Shown: positions 28,394 through 41,272 of the stretch, one piece after another
Position numbering within the stretch: position 1 is the first letter of the stretch
How the letters are laid out: every line of letters starts with the position of its first letter
Assembly: GCA_963970005.1 (NCBI GenBank)
Contig: CAXAMN010018668.1
Span: 696,414 to 760,413 of the forward strand
DNA: 64,000 bases
Source: Durusdinium trenchii
Lineage: Eukaryota > Sar > Dinophyceae > Suessiales > Symbiodiniaceae
Direction: 5' to 3'
The notes under the pieces: generated by a model
What the model saw: the letters and a program-made list of their open reading frames with translations, nothing else
Database searches by the model: none
What the model was told of the DNA's origin: nothing
Program-made: the position numbers and the translations under genes

Positions 28394-29284
28394 GTCAGCG
28401 AGATTGATTAGATGAGCATATTGGAACTTGGAACCTTTGTTTCTAAAGTTTGGCTTTGAAGTTCATTGGGCCCCAGGTGCTTTTGCTCCTCCTTTTCCAC
28501 AACCCACAGGCTGGTTTTTTGCCGCGTTGCAGACATTCAGAGAGGCATGAAGCAAAGATGAGCATTGACCACAGTACAATGACTGGCTTTCTTCCAAATG
28601 GCAGGCAAATGCCAAGATCAGAGTGGCTTTCGCCTCCCTGACCGATCCCAGATTTGATCGATCAGGTTCTGTGCAGGACTCAGGGCAAACGGCAATGCAG
28701 ACACACCTTCTTGTGATGCCAAGCAAACACCTGCAGCGTGAGGCATATGCCACGATTACTGCTCCAATCTACTTTCCCAAGCTTTTGCGAGCAATTCTGC
28801 AAAAGCTGCAGGACTTTGTTGGTGCCCGGCTTACGTGATCCTTATATTTTTTTCCCGTATGTCTCTTCTTTTGTGGTCCTCTGTATACAGATCAAGAACT
28901 TCGAACGACATAGGATGGCTTTATCTTCGTCCTTCTTGCCTCACCAGGAGCCAGGATATCCCCTATTGTTTTATTGCCTAGTGATCCAGAATGCCAAGTT
29001 CCGGAGATATTGTCAAGGCAGCGCTGACAAGGCGTCCTGGCAGTTGCTTCAACATCAGGGCAGTTTGTCCTTCTACATCCTCAAACTTGTTGCAGGTCTT
29101 GCCTTCACTTCTGGAGGTGCTGCATGGTGTTGCAACCTCTGAGAACAAGATCTTAGTGCGGGCCCCGGGCTGACACATGAGAACTAAACATTAGAGTCTG
29201 GGTGAAATTGTAAGGCCAGTGTAGTATCAGTGCACACAACAAACCAGGCTAAGTGATTGAGATACTTAACGAATCATTTTGCAG

Positions 29285-29483
29285 ATTTTGCAAGTGAAGT
29301 CATAGACTTCAGAAGCACCCCCTCAGAAACTATCCCCGTCTCATCTCTTCTTGGCCCATCCCGTCGCAGAAACTGGCAGGCCAAGGCGCCAACTGCAGTA
29401 ATGGCGTTGTTGCTGTCGGTGCTGTCCCTAACAGGAGTGTGCGAGTACCACTGCATTCAGCGCTTGGCTTATTTTTTGAACAG
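29285..29483 (+). CDS. Candidate exon with hydrophobic segment
   Basis: Flanked by a T-rich acceptor (catttttgcag-like, ends 29284) and cag/gtttt at 29483. The open frame includes a hydrophobic run, AVMALLLSVLSLTGV, that could be a membrane or signal segment. No family is recognised; edges are inferred. Confidence 0.22.
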
Positions 29484-31006
29484 GTTTTGAGACTTGCTTT
29501 TCAGTCCGAGGGTGCGAGAACAACTTTTCATTAGAGCTTGCCGAGACTGGTCAAAAGGTGGAAAGGGTGAGGTACGACTATGTATTACTTGACTCCAAAG
29601 TCAGTGAGTTCCCAACAAAGCAGTTGGAAGAGGTCACGAGGTCCTATTGCTTCAGGGATATTCTCGAGTCATACTTTTGAGGCAGTGGACATACTGTACC
29701 TCTTCGATCTATCTTGAACCTATTGCACTTATCCTTAAGATTCGTCAATGTATTTGGGGAACCTTGTCCAGCTGGAGCGCAGGAGATGCTGCTTTCTGCG
29801 GACAAATGTCTGCTGTGAAGCTACTTGATGGACGCAGTGTACTTGGTGCATCACACAGGCCTATGTTAAGGACGAAGTGTGTTTTACCCAAGACCCCAAG
29901 ACTGACATTGAGACAGTTGGTGGCATGGAGTTCAAGATCGACCCCCCCAAAACCATGTCGCACCTTCAAGTATAGTGGTACTAAGTACTAAGTGAAGAGA
30001 AACGAACAGTTCTTCCACCCTGACCTCCGCCGACCTGTCCAACTGTGCTTGACTGGAAGGTCAGTTCAAGAAATTCCCCTTTCCTCCATGCTGGTCGTGG
30101 TCATTCTGCGGCTAGAGCTCAGCTCAGCCCCACCGATCTCGCTGTTCCTGAGATTGTCGAGACCTGTAAGTAAATGTTTGAAGATGTTTAAAGATGGGCA
30201 CAAGGTATTCAAAACTCTTCCTTCATAGAAGTTCTTGGACTGTGCATACAATCCAGGCCTGCAACAGCCCATCAGCCCACACCGATGGTTCCGTCCAAGG
30301 CGCACTGGAACTTTGGTGCCTGTCGGGATGCGTGGCCACCTCAAGATTTTGTGACCAAATCAATATGGCTAGACTATTCGTTTTTGGCCAGCTGCGGCCA
30401 ATCAGACAAGGCAGACCTAATTCTTGACAGTGGAGAACACTTTTTGACTCGTTCGTTGAACAATTAGTCATGGTGTGGCCAAGGGCCAATATCCTCTCAA
30501 CAAAGCCATGAGATTTCACGGATATTTCCAAGTTGAGGTTATTGGTGTTTACCAGGGAGGGAGGGTCATCTTTGGATGGTGTGAACACGCCAAGGTTCTT
30601 CAACCGCACTGTTGCAGCTATCTTGGGCAATCTCGCAGTGCATGGAATTGAGAATGTGCACTGGCATGCAGCCAAAAGGATGCTGGAGGTGCGGTTTCGG
30701 GGAGGGTTGAGGAATCTATGTGATAAGAATGAACAGATGGCCATGGGTCAAAATGAAGGCGGCCCTCGTTTGATGCCGGAAGCAGAACAGAATAGTCTGC
30801 TGGGGATATCAAGCCACTGAAAGAACATGTCTTCCAGCTTTGTGTGAGCTAAGCTTTTGCGAGAGGTTGCTGGTCTTTTGGCACGCAATGCCATTAAGCT
30901 GCCCAACGGCAGCAGCCGCAATCCAAACCTCGGCGAGGCAGCTGAACTGCACCGGTCAAGGCGTGGTTCAGAAGGTATTTCCATTCGACTTCCCTTCCAT
31001 ACCATG

Positions 31007-31379
31007 CTACTAGGAGCAAGGACGCTACTAGGGGCTCCTGGCCTTACTACTAGGAGCAAGGACGCTACTAGGGGCTCCTGGCCTTACTACTAGGAACAAG
31101 GACGCTACTAGGGCTCCTGGCCTTACTACTAGGAGCAAGGATGCTACTAGGGTCTCCTGGCCTTACTACTAGGAGCAAGGACGCTACTAGGGGCTCCTGG
31201 CCTTACTACTAGGAACAAGGACGCTACTAGGGCTCCTGGCCTTACTACTAGGAGCAAGGATGCTACTAGGGCTCCTGGCCTCGCTACTAGGAGCAAGGAC
31301 GCTACTAGGGCTCCTGGCCTCGCTACTAGGAGCAAGGACGCTACTAGGGCTCCTGGCCTCGCTACTAGGAGCAAGGACT
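31007..31379. repeat. 40-bp minisatellite, about ten units
   Basis: Units of 39-40 bp built on aggagcaaggacgctactagg and ggctcctggccttactact. Each unit contains aggagc...gctcct, able to form a 6-bp hairpin. Later units replace ttactac with tcgctac, and two early units read aggaac, so variants are themselves patterned. Open frames through it (Leu-Leu-Gly-Ala-Arg-Thr runs) are repeat translation. Confidence 0.9.
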
Positions 31380-32381
31380 CAGTCCTTTCTCCACCAGTAT
31401 TGCAGCAACTCCGCAGTCCAACAGACATCTCTGGGGCAGGAAGTGGAATGCTTCGGCACCACATCACCAGAGAATGGTTCCAAGCAGTCCAAACAGATGA
31501 ACCGGTTTTTGGGTGGCCGAGCTTCAGTCCTTTGGTGCCAGGATGGTGCGATCCTTGCTGGCCTCGCTCTTGAGGCGAGGCTGATGAAGATGGCCATCCA
31601 AAGCATGGCCATCTTTCAGCTTGTTTTCGCATCTTTTGCATTTGTTTTGTCATCATTCGCAGCTTTAATTGCTGGTTTCTGTCTTTACTAGCAAGTTGAT
31701 AGCAAGTTCTGGCAATGTGCCCATGAAATCGAAGAAGCCTTAAGCCAGATCGAAGAAGCCAGACACGTCATCAGACATGTCATGAGATGTCTGCCGCCTT
31801 GATATGTGCAGTCGCGGCAAGGCTTGTATCAAGCTGCTTTCGACTGCCTCGAGTGTCAGCCTGTCCTGTTTGAGGGAAGCACTACTGTATTAACTGAAGA
31901 CGCTATGCTAACTTAACTGGAGTTTGGCTGTCATAATCCCAACAAATGCATCTTGAAAAGTAGCATCAGGTACCTATTCGTTCGCTTTGCTTTAAACACA
32001 TGTATTGGAAAATTGGACCCATGGACAATGGATGGACCACATTTTCCTGGTCCGCTGCTCGTCGTATGGTGAGTTCTTTGGGATCAAAGAGCCCAGCTGT
32101 CGCTAAGTCAGATCAGGCTCTCAATTATGAAGCAAGCCTTTGCCTCCGCCCCACCATCACTCTAGAATTTGACCACCAGCTGCCAGTGTGTTGATGCTGC
32201 TGGTCAGTTGGCTTTCTGATTTGCTGCAGCTAATCTGCTGGTCTGCGGCGGGTGCTGCTAGTTTGCTGCCGGCTTGCTGCTGGTTGTTCTGCCAAAGCGA
32301 CTGTCCAGGTTTTTGCCACTTTGACATGACTTCACGCCACTTACCAATTTCTATCTTAGTCTGCACAATTTCTCCCCTACC

Positions 32382-32417
32382 TAGGAGCAAGGACGCTACT
32401 AGGGGCTCCTGGCCTTA
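32382..32417. repeat. Single dispersed copy of the 40-bp unit
   Basis: ctaggagcaaggacgctact followed by aggggctcctggcctta, equal to one unit of the 31-kb array, in the same orientation. Confidence 0.8.
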
Positions 32418-35400
32418 CCCACCTCTACCCTGTCTCAAGTTCCCGCCTCAGGTCCGCGAACTGCCATTTGGTATATGCGCTGCAAAAGAATTACCCCGCG
32501 CAGTGCAGGGCTTGGTGTACCCAACAAAGGGACCCCGCGAGTGCTGAAAGTGCTCGGTGAAAGCCCTGGTCGTCTTAAACGAGTTTTCAAAAACAAACCA
32601 CATAAACAGTTGCAATTTTACAATGGTCACTGTAGGTGGTTTGGCCATTTATCCCTTACCTAGCAGCTCATCACTCAGGTTCACTCAGCTGGAGGCTGAT
32701 CCTGACCTTGGCCCTCCCTTGATGCATGTCGTGGCCCCCAGTCGCTTTGGTTGGAAGGGGCGACTGCGACAGCAATCACATGCGATAGTACAGTAATCAC
32801 TTATTGGATCAACCAGTGCAGCTGGTTCAGCTGGTTCTGTTTTCTTTGCTTTGCTTTCTCGGTCTTCGTCCTTTTAGTGGGAGACTTGCCTTGCGAGTAG
32901 CCTGAGGTCAGAACTGCGACTGACTGGTTCGAGGCAGCATGTCCTTCAGATGTTTGTTTCTTGAAGCTTTGCTTCCGCTTTGGCTTCCTGCATAGATCTT
33001 TCATACATAACCAAGACATCCAAATCCCACAGATCACCATAGTGAAAGCATGCAGAACCCATAGATCTCCACTGGAGCGACACTGATGTCGGACCGACGC
33101 TGATGTGTCCCGAGGCACAGTGCCCAGCGACGGATGAGACGGACCTCGATGTGGACGCTCAAGTTGCACTCCTGGAGGAGGCTGCATCTGATCGAGTATG
33201 GAGTAATTGATCTCTTATTGCGATTGAGTACATACAATGATCCAAGTTCCAAGGCATGCTCGTTGATGGTGTAGTTCATGATCATTTTGCGATCCATTTC
33301 TGAAAGCCGCCCCGCCTTTGCCTGAAAACATCAGGCATCCACTCGGCTGCCAGCAGAGTTGATGACCTTAGCTTCAGCTGGGGTCCCAGAGCGAACGTGT
33401 GAGTCATTGGGCTCAGGTTCAAATTGTCCAGGGATTGCATGGCCACATGTAGCAATTTCTGAAAGATAAGGCGTGGTCTTGAAGCGGCATGTCTTTCACC
33501 ACGTTACCCTGAACTTGACGTATATACAGTTGAAATGATTTGAATGCTGGTTTTTGATCTTTGGCATCTATATATATATATATATATCGTTGTACTTAAG
33601 ATACAGCCGAACAACCGTCCAAAACGTAGAATCTCCCAAGGACCACTTGATAGAGGCTCCCGAGTCGAACGTACACCACCCATTCTTCTGAGCCATCTTC
33701 TAGGTGGCCAGCGCGAGTATGTCTGGCTATGCAGAGACGGAGGACTCTTCGGCAGGGTGCCAAAGGTTGAATTCGCGAAGCGCATGTTTTAACACGTTCT
33801 CGGTTTTTCATCACTGTAGGCGCATCATTGTCAAATCCATATGAACAACCCTTCTCAACTTCTCAACCACGTTTTTAGACTAACCACAACAAGAAACAAA
33901 CAACTCTCCACAATTTGCATTGAGGGTCTCCCAGGCTTACTTTCTACCAGCAGTTTGGGAAGCCGCGCAGAAACTACTACCAGATCATGTGTGGGGCTGC
34001 CCAGAGTGAAGTCCAACGAGTCCATGTGGGGAACCATCCGGCAACAGTTGGGCCATGGCGGCCATGGGCCATGGGCACTAAGAGCCATAGCATGCCATAG
34101 CCATGGACATTGCATCAGTACTTTTCTGCCATGGATGTGCTCAGAAGCCTCTCAGAAGCCTCTCATGGCTTTGTGAGGAACATCCCGTTTTTGCCCACTG
34201 AGGTAAGATGTGACCATATTATGTGACCAGTAGTTTTTGCTTATAGCCACAGGATGCCACAGGATGTTCTATGGTTTACCAAGAATCGGACACTGGCCTA
34301 GACTTTTCCGAGTTCTTTGCTAGGAGTCCAACTATTGTCTTTGGTTTTTGAGAGGCTGGAGAGGTCCCCTATCACATGGTTTGACTGTTTGCAAACACTG
34401 AGGTTTGGTTTGGACACAAGACTTTTTGTGCATCACCCCGCTGCTGTTCTACTTGCATGATCCAATCTATTCGGTCCATTAATGGACTGTGAACATCCCT
34501 TCCACCAGAATGAGGATCAACCAAACTTGGGAACTTTGTTTACTGGATTTATCTCCTCAGAGCCACGATGAGCCCACCTTTTGAAAAAAAACCAAGAGCC
34601 ACAGGTGTTGGAGTTCTTCCAGCACGAAGACGAGCTAATGTGCCACGACGAGCGAGCTAAGCCGTGTGGAGTTGCCAAAAGGGGTGAACTGTTTCTGGAT
34701 GATTTCAGTCAGTCGCACGATGGGTGCCAGCAGTCAGTGCTAATTTGTTTTCTCTTAGTCGATAAGCATCATGGCCGCATAGCCTCCATTAGCTACTTTC
34801 AGAACCTTCTATGAGTGGCTTGCTGAAAGCTCACAGGACGTTTTCAGGTACACGGAGTGGAAACTTTAATCACTGGTGGCTTCCCAGCCTGTGGAGCTCC
34901 AATGTTTCAGCCTAAAGGGGTATGGGACAGTCAAAAAATTTTGGCCCAAGATTTAGAAAAAGTGCCAAGCCATCGACGATGGGCTGCGGTGCCAGTACCA
35001 AGGCCAGGATTGCCAGGAGGGTGTGTACAAAGCATGCTCGCAAATCAAGCACGGGCATGGTTGTGTTTCACAGCCTCAAGAGGTAAAGGCAAGCCTTCCA
35101 CCACTGGCTTTGGGAGTGGTTGTCAATTCTACAATTTCAAGCAGAAGATCTGTGGGGTAGTAAGTATATGATATGGTCACAGGAAAGTCCTGGGCTGAAG
35201 GCCGCTATGTCAAACCCAGACCTAGTTCGGTCGGAAAGTTTTTACCCCCACCTCATTCGACAAGTCATAGATGGCAGAGGACATGGATGCCACAGTTTCT
35301 TCCACATGGATAGGTCCTATACGAAGCAAAGTAGCTTCTCAAGCTCTGCAGCTACAAAAGTACTTGAGAAAAGGCTCCCATGCCCAAAGTAGCTTTAAAT

Positions 35401-36424
35401 TTGTTCCACCTCTGGTCCTCCCACTGAGAACACCTTTTTTTGGTGGAAACAACTCTTCCACTCGTGCTTCTTCTCGAAAAATCGCCGGTCGATGCCGTGA
35501 GGTGGAACCCAACTTTCAAAATGTCATGCTGGCACCGGACGCCAAAGACCTGAGTCCTGCATGGGACGAGGTCAGAAAGACTTCGCCGCTTGTCGAAGAG
35601 GTGTACCCCACCTGCAGTTGATCAGTCGACCAATGTCCTGAGAAAAGTGAAGCACGTACACACATTTGAGTTTGACACGTATGCAGACCGTATGCAATTG
35701 TGCCAGAATCCATGCATAGAACATCATAGAACCGCACAGATAAACTTAAATCCCTATATAGAAACCATGTGCACCTGAGAATGTTGACACATTGCAAATC
35801 ACGACTGAACTGAATTGGACTAGATTGAACAAATGTAGAAAAAAACTATCTATGACATTACATAGCTAGACAACATTATATTATAAATATGTATAGACCA
35901 TAGTAGCCCCCCGGCACTCACCTTGCATTGTTTCTTAATGGTTTTCGCAGTGCGTTCTGAACATTTCTGAGAGTTGGATTTGAGGGCTGGATTGTGTTTG
36001 TCTTTGGCGAGTACCATAGGGTGCATGTTGATGTTTATGCCTCCGGGTCGGAAACCGAACGCGTAGTCGTACTTTTTTTTTGCAGTTTTCTCCTTTTGAG
36101 ACCATCCAAACGACGCCCTCTACTTAGAAAAGAGTAGATTTTACTGCAAAACACGGCGCTTTCTAGGGCACCCGGTGAGGCTCCATGCATTGATGACAAC
36201 TCGAGACTTAAGACATGTGGGTTTTGACAGGCTTTTTGTGGCTTGGCAGACTTTCTCATGTTTAGAAAACGTACTCAACCAAACGTTCTGCTTCCGACCC
36301 GGAGGGATGTTTGTGTTGATCTGTTCTTTACTGCGCAAGGGCTTGCGCTGTGGATGGCCCCGGGACAGAAAAAGGAAGGCTCGCTGTCCCCTGGAGCATG
36401 GTCAAAGGTGGGTGCCAGGGAGCA

Positions 36425-36490
36425 TATAAGTATATATATACACATACATTATACGTATCTTTATACACGTATACATATACATATATAAAG
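36425..36490. repeat. TA/CA-rich microsatellite
   Basis: Mixed tata, cata and acgtata units; no gene. Confidence 0.75.
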
Positions 36491-36702
36491 TAAGATATGT
36501 AAAGTACAGGACACTGCAAACATTGTGGTTGTTGTGCACTCAGCCAACGACAAAGTTACAAAGCAACTGGTCGCTGCGCTTGAAGCAGTGAGGGTATTGA
36601 GATGTTATTTGGCGTGCAGTTGTTCACGGTTAGGTAGGTCTGGTACAACTGTGTAACTTTGATTGTTGTTGATCCTAAATCGATCGTTGTTTTCTTATCA
36701 TT

Positions 36703-36719
36703 GCCATTTTGGCCTCAAG
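36703..36719 (+). other. Relict dinoflagellate spliced leader
   Basis: gccattttggc-c-tcaag matches 16 consecutive leader bases (GCCATTTTGGCTCAAG) apart from one inserted c at 36714. The open frame at 36787 begins 67 bases downstream, as expected for a trans-spliced mRNA that was copied back into DNA. Confidence 0.65.
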
Positions 36720-36786
36720 GGCCCAGAGATCCGATCTTTTTGATTGGACGAAGCTGTTCAGGTTAGGGCCTGGGGATCTCTGAGCC

Positions 36787-38994
36787 ATGTCTGGTTCAGC
36801 AGTGTCTGATGGTGCTCCTAGGAAGGCTCCACCGCCGGCACCCAGTTCTGCCAGTTCTGATGGTGTGGCCAGGAAAGCTCCCCCAGCTGCTCTCCAGCGA
36901 CAGATTGCCATGGCCCACGCTCGTGCATCTGAGCAGGTCTCACCAGACGACAGTGTGTCCTCCGTGGGATCCAATGCTGGTTCGACTGTGTCTTGGACCA
37001 AGGTTACTCATGAGCCTCCTCGGCCAGTGGTGGATCCACCTGCAACCTCCACTGTGCCCACCATTGAAGAGAAGAACGTGGAAGAGACTGCTGCACATGA
37101 TCCATGGGCTGAGGAACCTCAGGCTGATCAGCCTGGTGTGGCATACCCTGCTACCAGTGCTGCCGCACCACCAACTCAGGCAGCAAGGAACTTGCTTGGG
37201 GGTGTGAATGAAACACCTGCTGCTCGCAGCTTGAGAAGACAACAAGAACGTGCCGATCGGAAAGGAGCGCACAGAGTTCGTTGGGGTCAGGTACCACATC
37301 CTGGACACAGTGCTGTGAATTTCAAGCTCCCAACCTACTTGCGCCAGATCGGGGCGGCGGATGGTGAGAGCTCGGTCTTGGTTCTCGACTGCCGTGATCA
37401 CAGGCTGCAGAGCCCTTACCAAGGCTGGCTGCTCGATGAAATCTGGGTCAACGCTCAGGCAGGCATCAACATTCATTCTGAGCGGACCTCAGTGCGATCG
37501 CCAAATGCAGGGTACCACTTGAACCTCTTCTACGTTCGTACCTTGGATGGCCGGAAGCTCATCTTAGTTGGTTCGATGAGTTCATACAGCAGTGTTCCTG
37601 CGGCACGGTGGGATGCCCTGACCGGCAGTGTGCTCTCGCGCCAGGCATTCCAACCATTCAGGTGGCCGCTCATGCGTGATGATTCGGCAACATGGGTTGA
37701 CCTGAAGGTGAAGGTGGAGGGATCCCTTCTCCTTCATCTGGAGCTGAGGGGCTATCGCTCCGACAAAGATATGACAGTTCAATTGAACTACATCAATGAT
37801 GCCCTGGTTCCAGGGTTGGCCGGCTTGTTGTTCGTCCGGTCGCTGGTCGTCACAGTGTTCCAGGGCTGGAGAGTGGGTCGGCGGTCGCTTGTACGCATGC
37901 TCCGACGGGGGTGTAGTCGTGGCCTTGGATCACCTATGCCACTTCGAATTGAGGCTGGTCTCCATTTCGTCGGCAGACGCATTCGGCTGGGATGCAGATC
38001 GCATGTGGAAATGCGGTTCGTCTCAGCGGGTGACAAGCTGGACATCGCCTGCTCATCAGTTGCGGCTCCGGCATCTTGGCTCATGGTATCAAGAGTGTCG
38101 GGTCCGACTTTGGTGAGAAACGCAGAGTGCATGGTGTCGCCGACATTTTGCTCGAGTGGAAGGACCTGAAACTTTCGCAGTTAGCTGGAATCCACGCTCA
38201 TTGGACGGCGTCAATGCAGGCCAACGAGCTCTCTGACTGTGGTCCAAGGGTGAGTGCAGTTGCGGTGGAGTCCCACCCCTCCAATCTGCACTTGACCTGT
38301 GAGTCCCCGCTCTACCAGCTGGAGAAGGCGATCGTGCCCACGGATGCTCTGGCGCTTCAATACCACGATCCGGAGCTCGAGCGAGCTACTATGATTCTGC
38401 CGCCAGTGGCTGGAGGTCCATCGGCCCAGCCAGTGTCACCGCAGACCAGCTCAGTTCGGGCTCTGGTAGGTCAGCAAGCAAACCCGATGCCAGTGCAGAG
38501 CTTCAGGGATTCTCCATACAGTGTCGATCACACAGCCCGGGGAAGCTCCTGCACCTATCTATGTCTTTGGGTGGCGGCTCAATTCATGTTCTCCGGCGAT
38601 CGATGGATGCGAGGAACAATGAGCGCATCGCTGAGGCAGCCGTCACTCCACACGCATTCGTGGCTGGAGTTGGTCGCGCCATGCAAGGCCATGTGGATCC
38701 ACTTTATTTATGCCACAGCCACTGTGGCACATGAGGACCGGGTTCGGCTGGAGGCTGGCGATCGGGAAGGTCACCATGCCGGTGGAGCCTCTGGAGTCCC
38801 TCGGTCGTTCGGCCCGGGAAGTGGCCCTTCGATCGAAGAAGTTAACTGGGATCAAATATGATCCAATTATCTTTTGTGAAGAAACCGGCTCTGTGTTTTT
38901 CAACGCAGAGACCTTGCTGATCAGGAGTGCCAAAAACACGTTTCTTGAGCCAGCGCAACCAGTCTCGGTAATAAGGAGTGATCACCGGCTCTAG
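36787..38994 (+). pseudogene. Decayed long ORF upstream of the tyrosine recombinase
   Basis: A coherent frame starts at 36787 (Ala/Pro/Ser-rich N-terminus, then a basic RWGQVPHPGHSAVNFKLP segment and globular sequence to about residue 340). Coherent protein then continues in other frames: about 37830-38090, 38076-38700 and 38710-38994, so at least three frameshifts are needed. I recognise no family. A relict spliced leader just upstream and the recombinase just downstream suggest it belongs to the same retroelement, perhaps its first ORF. Alternatively it is a separate processed pseudogene. Confidence 0.5.
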
Positions 38995-39344
38995 ATATAA
39001 TAGTCATGATGCCGGTCTGGTATTTTCTTTTTATCCGATTGCACTGCTCGCTGTGTTCTTGAGACCACTCAGTACTGATCAGTAGAGCCTAGTGCACTGA
39101 CAAGCACCTGGCCTCAGGTAACTGCGCCCAGCTGGCTGCGGGATCTCAGTGCGTATGTTCACAAAATGACTGATCGCAGTCTTGGACCAGTCTTTTGTGC
39201 TCACATGCTGGGATCCGCTGTCGGTCATGTGTTTCTGACTTGATAGGTTTTGTACGATCGTACATGTGGGAAGCTTCGTTGAGAAACATGTGTCGTGGAT
39301 TTCATTTTACTTGCTCAGTGGGCCATTTGTTGATAGCAGCAACT

Positions 39345-39920
39345 ATGGCTCAAAATCTAGATCGTTGGGCTAGAAAGATTCTTTCTCTTCCCATCTTCAC
39401 AGACTCGTTCGCCCAGGCGCTCGCGAAGACACCATTCGCCAATGTCGCATTCGTGGCATCAATGGAGGCAGGCTCGGCGGCCACGTTCGTTGCGAAGGTT
39501 GCGGATTGGGCACCCTCGCTCGAGGCAGGCGCCGCTGATGAGCTTCTGAAACATCCTCTGTTGCTCGAGCAATTTTGGTCTGTGGAGAAGAGTTTCTTTA
39601 AGTTCTTTGAGTCAACAGCTCATCAGATCGGCTTTGGGATGTGTGAGCCTTCAGGTCCCCATGCCCTTTCACCAGACACCGCTCGTGCCAAAAGGGCTGC
39701 TGCAGTTCAGGACTTGTTCAGGCATCAGACCAAGGCTCCGAGACGAGTCCAAGACGCTGGTGCAGTGGAGAGGGTCAGCTCGACGCCATTGCTCGATCAA
39801 GAGAATGCAGAACGCAAGAAGTGGGCTGCTCGCCTGGAGCAGATCGGTCGACGTGCAGGACCCGCCTCTCGGCTGTGGGGCGAACCGGCGACCGGTGAGG
39901 GGCTCTTCTGCAGAGTCTGA
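39345..39920 (+). CDS. N-terminal part of tyrosine recombinase ORF
   Basis: From ATG 39345 an Ala-rich helical frame (RWARKILSLPIFTDSF, then charged RKKWAARLEQIGRR) runs toward the recombinase. It stops at 39918 just after the recombinase frame, +1 to it, takes over near 39890-39915. It is probably the N-terminal extension of the same protein, split by a frameshift or joined by +1 frameshifting. Confidence 0.5.
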   Translation: MAQNLDRWARKILSLPIFTDSFAQALAKTPFANVAFVASMEAGSAATFVAKVADWAPSLEAGAADELLKHPLLLEQFWSVEKSFFKFFESTAHQIGFGMCEPSGPHALSPDTARAKRAAAVQDLFRHQTKAPRRVQDAGAVERVSSTPLLDQENAERKKWAARLEQIGRRAGPASRLWGEPATGEGLFCRV

Positions 39921-40914
39921 TCGGCTCAGGCAGCTCGTGCTGACGGCCGGGGCACCCCGGACGATAGCATCATACGTTCGCATTTTTGAAAAATTCGAAA
40001 CATGGCTCAACAAAGTAGGAGTTCCTGTTTTTCCTCTCACAACCCCTAAGGTGGTCAAATACATGCTCTTTTTAGATGATCATGAGTGTGGTCCAACGGT
40101 CATCCCGACACTGCGGACGGCCATCAAGTGGATTACCTCTCGATTAGTAATTGACTGCCCAGATCTGGACGAGCCAAGTTTGTTGGCCCTTCAGCAGGAG
40201 GTGATCACGAAACGTGCTCAAACCCTGAAAGAGGCCATTCCAATACCACTGCTCGTGGTCAAGTGTTTGGAATGTCTGGTGACCGATGAGGATTTCCCGG
40301 ATGCCGCTCGGATCTTTTGTTGGTGGTGGCTTTGTTTGATCTTTGCTTCCCTTCGTTTTGATGATGGCAAGCACGTCAAGCCACAGGGTCTCTGCATGAA
40401 AGATGAGCGTAAGCGTCGTGGAACTCGGTTTGCCGTTCCGAACGTCGGGTTCAAGGATCCTAAATGGTTGGTCACTGGTTGGAACTTGTTTCGTCGCGAC
40501 GAGCTCGATCGTGATTTTTGGGTCCCTGAACTGAACAGTCGTTCTGAATTTTTGAGGGTTCCTCCAACTCACTCCCGAGCCACCCAGTGGTTGAAAGTTC
40601 TGGCGCGGGAAGCGCTTGATCGCCACGGGGGCGACCGGTCGGATCCTGAGTGGGGTCAGAGCGCTCGTCAGATTTTGACCTTGACGGTGCACTCCGCTCG
40701 GGTGACCATGTTAGATGCAGCAGTTCATGCGGGCCGCTCCACAGAGGAGATCGGCCTACAGGCTAATTGGAAGAACCCCGGTCCCTTGGTGTTGAAATAC
40801 ACTAGGAAACGCTGGGATGTCCCCGCTCGCATGATTCATCAACTTGTGCAAGATCTTGCTTCTTCTCAACCGGTGGACGATTCCGACGATGTTGAGCTCG
40901 TAGATGCAGCATGA
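39607..40914 (+). CDS. Tyrosine recombinase (DIRS-like integrase)
   Basis: The frame is coherent from about 39900. A core-binding-like helical region (SYVRIFEKFETWL) is followed by the catalytic domain: Arg250 in SLRFDD, HSAR with His362 and Arg365, and Tyr398 in LKYTRKR, the R...HxxR...Y set of tyrosine recombinases with normal spacing. Such enzymes replace the DDE integrase in DIRS/Ngaro retroelements and also occur alone in Cryptons. Nearby RNase H and a Gag-like zinc finger favour a DIRS-like source. The first about 95 codons listed are probably shadow sequence of the overlapping frame. The catalytic domain itself looks intact. Confidence 0.8.
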   Translation: MSQQLIRSALGCVSLQVPMPFHQTPLVPKGLLQFRTCSGIRPRLRDESKTLVQWRGSARRHCSIKRMQNARSGLLAWSRSVDVQDPPLGCGANRRPVRGSSAESDRLRQLVLTAGAPRTIASYVRIFEKFETWLNKVGVPVFPLTTPKVVKYMLFLDDHECGPTVIPTLRTAIKWITSRLVIDCPDLDEPSLLALQQEVITKRAQTLKEAIPIPLLVVKCLECLVTDEDFPDAARIFCWWWLCLIFASLRFDDGKHVKPQGLCMKDERKRRGTRFAVPNVGFKDPKWLVTGWNLFRRDELDRDFWVPELNSRSEFLRVPPTHSRATQWLKVLAREALDRHGGDRSDPEWGQSARQILTLTVHSARVTMLDAAVHAGRSTEEIGLQANWKNPGPLVLKYTRKRWDVPARMIHQLVQDLASSQPVDDSDDVELVDAA

Positions 40915-41272
40915 TCGAGGAGGCCACTCCTCAGTTCTTTATCAAGAATGTTGCATCTGCGAGTTCATACGAACACCGCTTTCACTGCTCAGCCTTTTGG
41001 ATGATCCCTCGGCGCTCGCTTGTGGTCGCCTGGCCCTGACTGACTGCTCAGCTGTCGGATCAGTGTTGCCGGATATCGATGTCCTGTGTAAAGCATGCGC
41101 TAAGGCCAGGCCTGACGTGGTGATCGCCTTTCAGACGAGCCAGAACGCAGCCATTTCTTCGTGAGAAATACGTAGTGGCAGCTTCATCGTCGGTTCGTTT
41201 GTTAGTTTTCAGGACGTTCTGTTCTAAGTATTTCTCCATGGTCCATGCAGTTATTTTTCTCAAGAGCTCACC

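Larger units (their letters stand above)
21894..36700. other. Repeat-rich region without confident genes
   Basis: No complete gene is recognised. The longest open frame (24360-24884, minus, 174 codons) is within chance expectation. TA tracts lie near 23278-23292 and 33571-33588. Possible exons (25352-25525, 28168-28393, 29285-29483), short dispersed repeats and a 40-bp minisatellite are listed separately. A cluster of ccatgg/gccat motifs occurs around 34054-34137. Confidence 0.5.

Noticed and set aside
31007..31379. Evenly spaced repeats as a CRISPR array
   Set aside because: Units are contiguous with no unique spacers, and the window is eukaryotic with no cas-like genes.
31260..31691. Open frames through the 40-bp minisatellite on both strands
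   Set aside because: The protein is translated repeat (Leu-Leu-Gly-Ala-Arg-Thr), as expected from an array whose unit is near a multiple of three.
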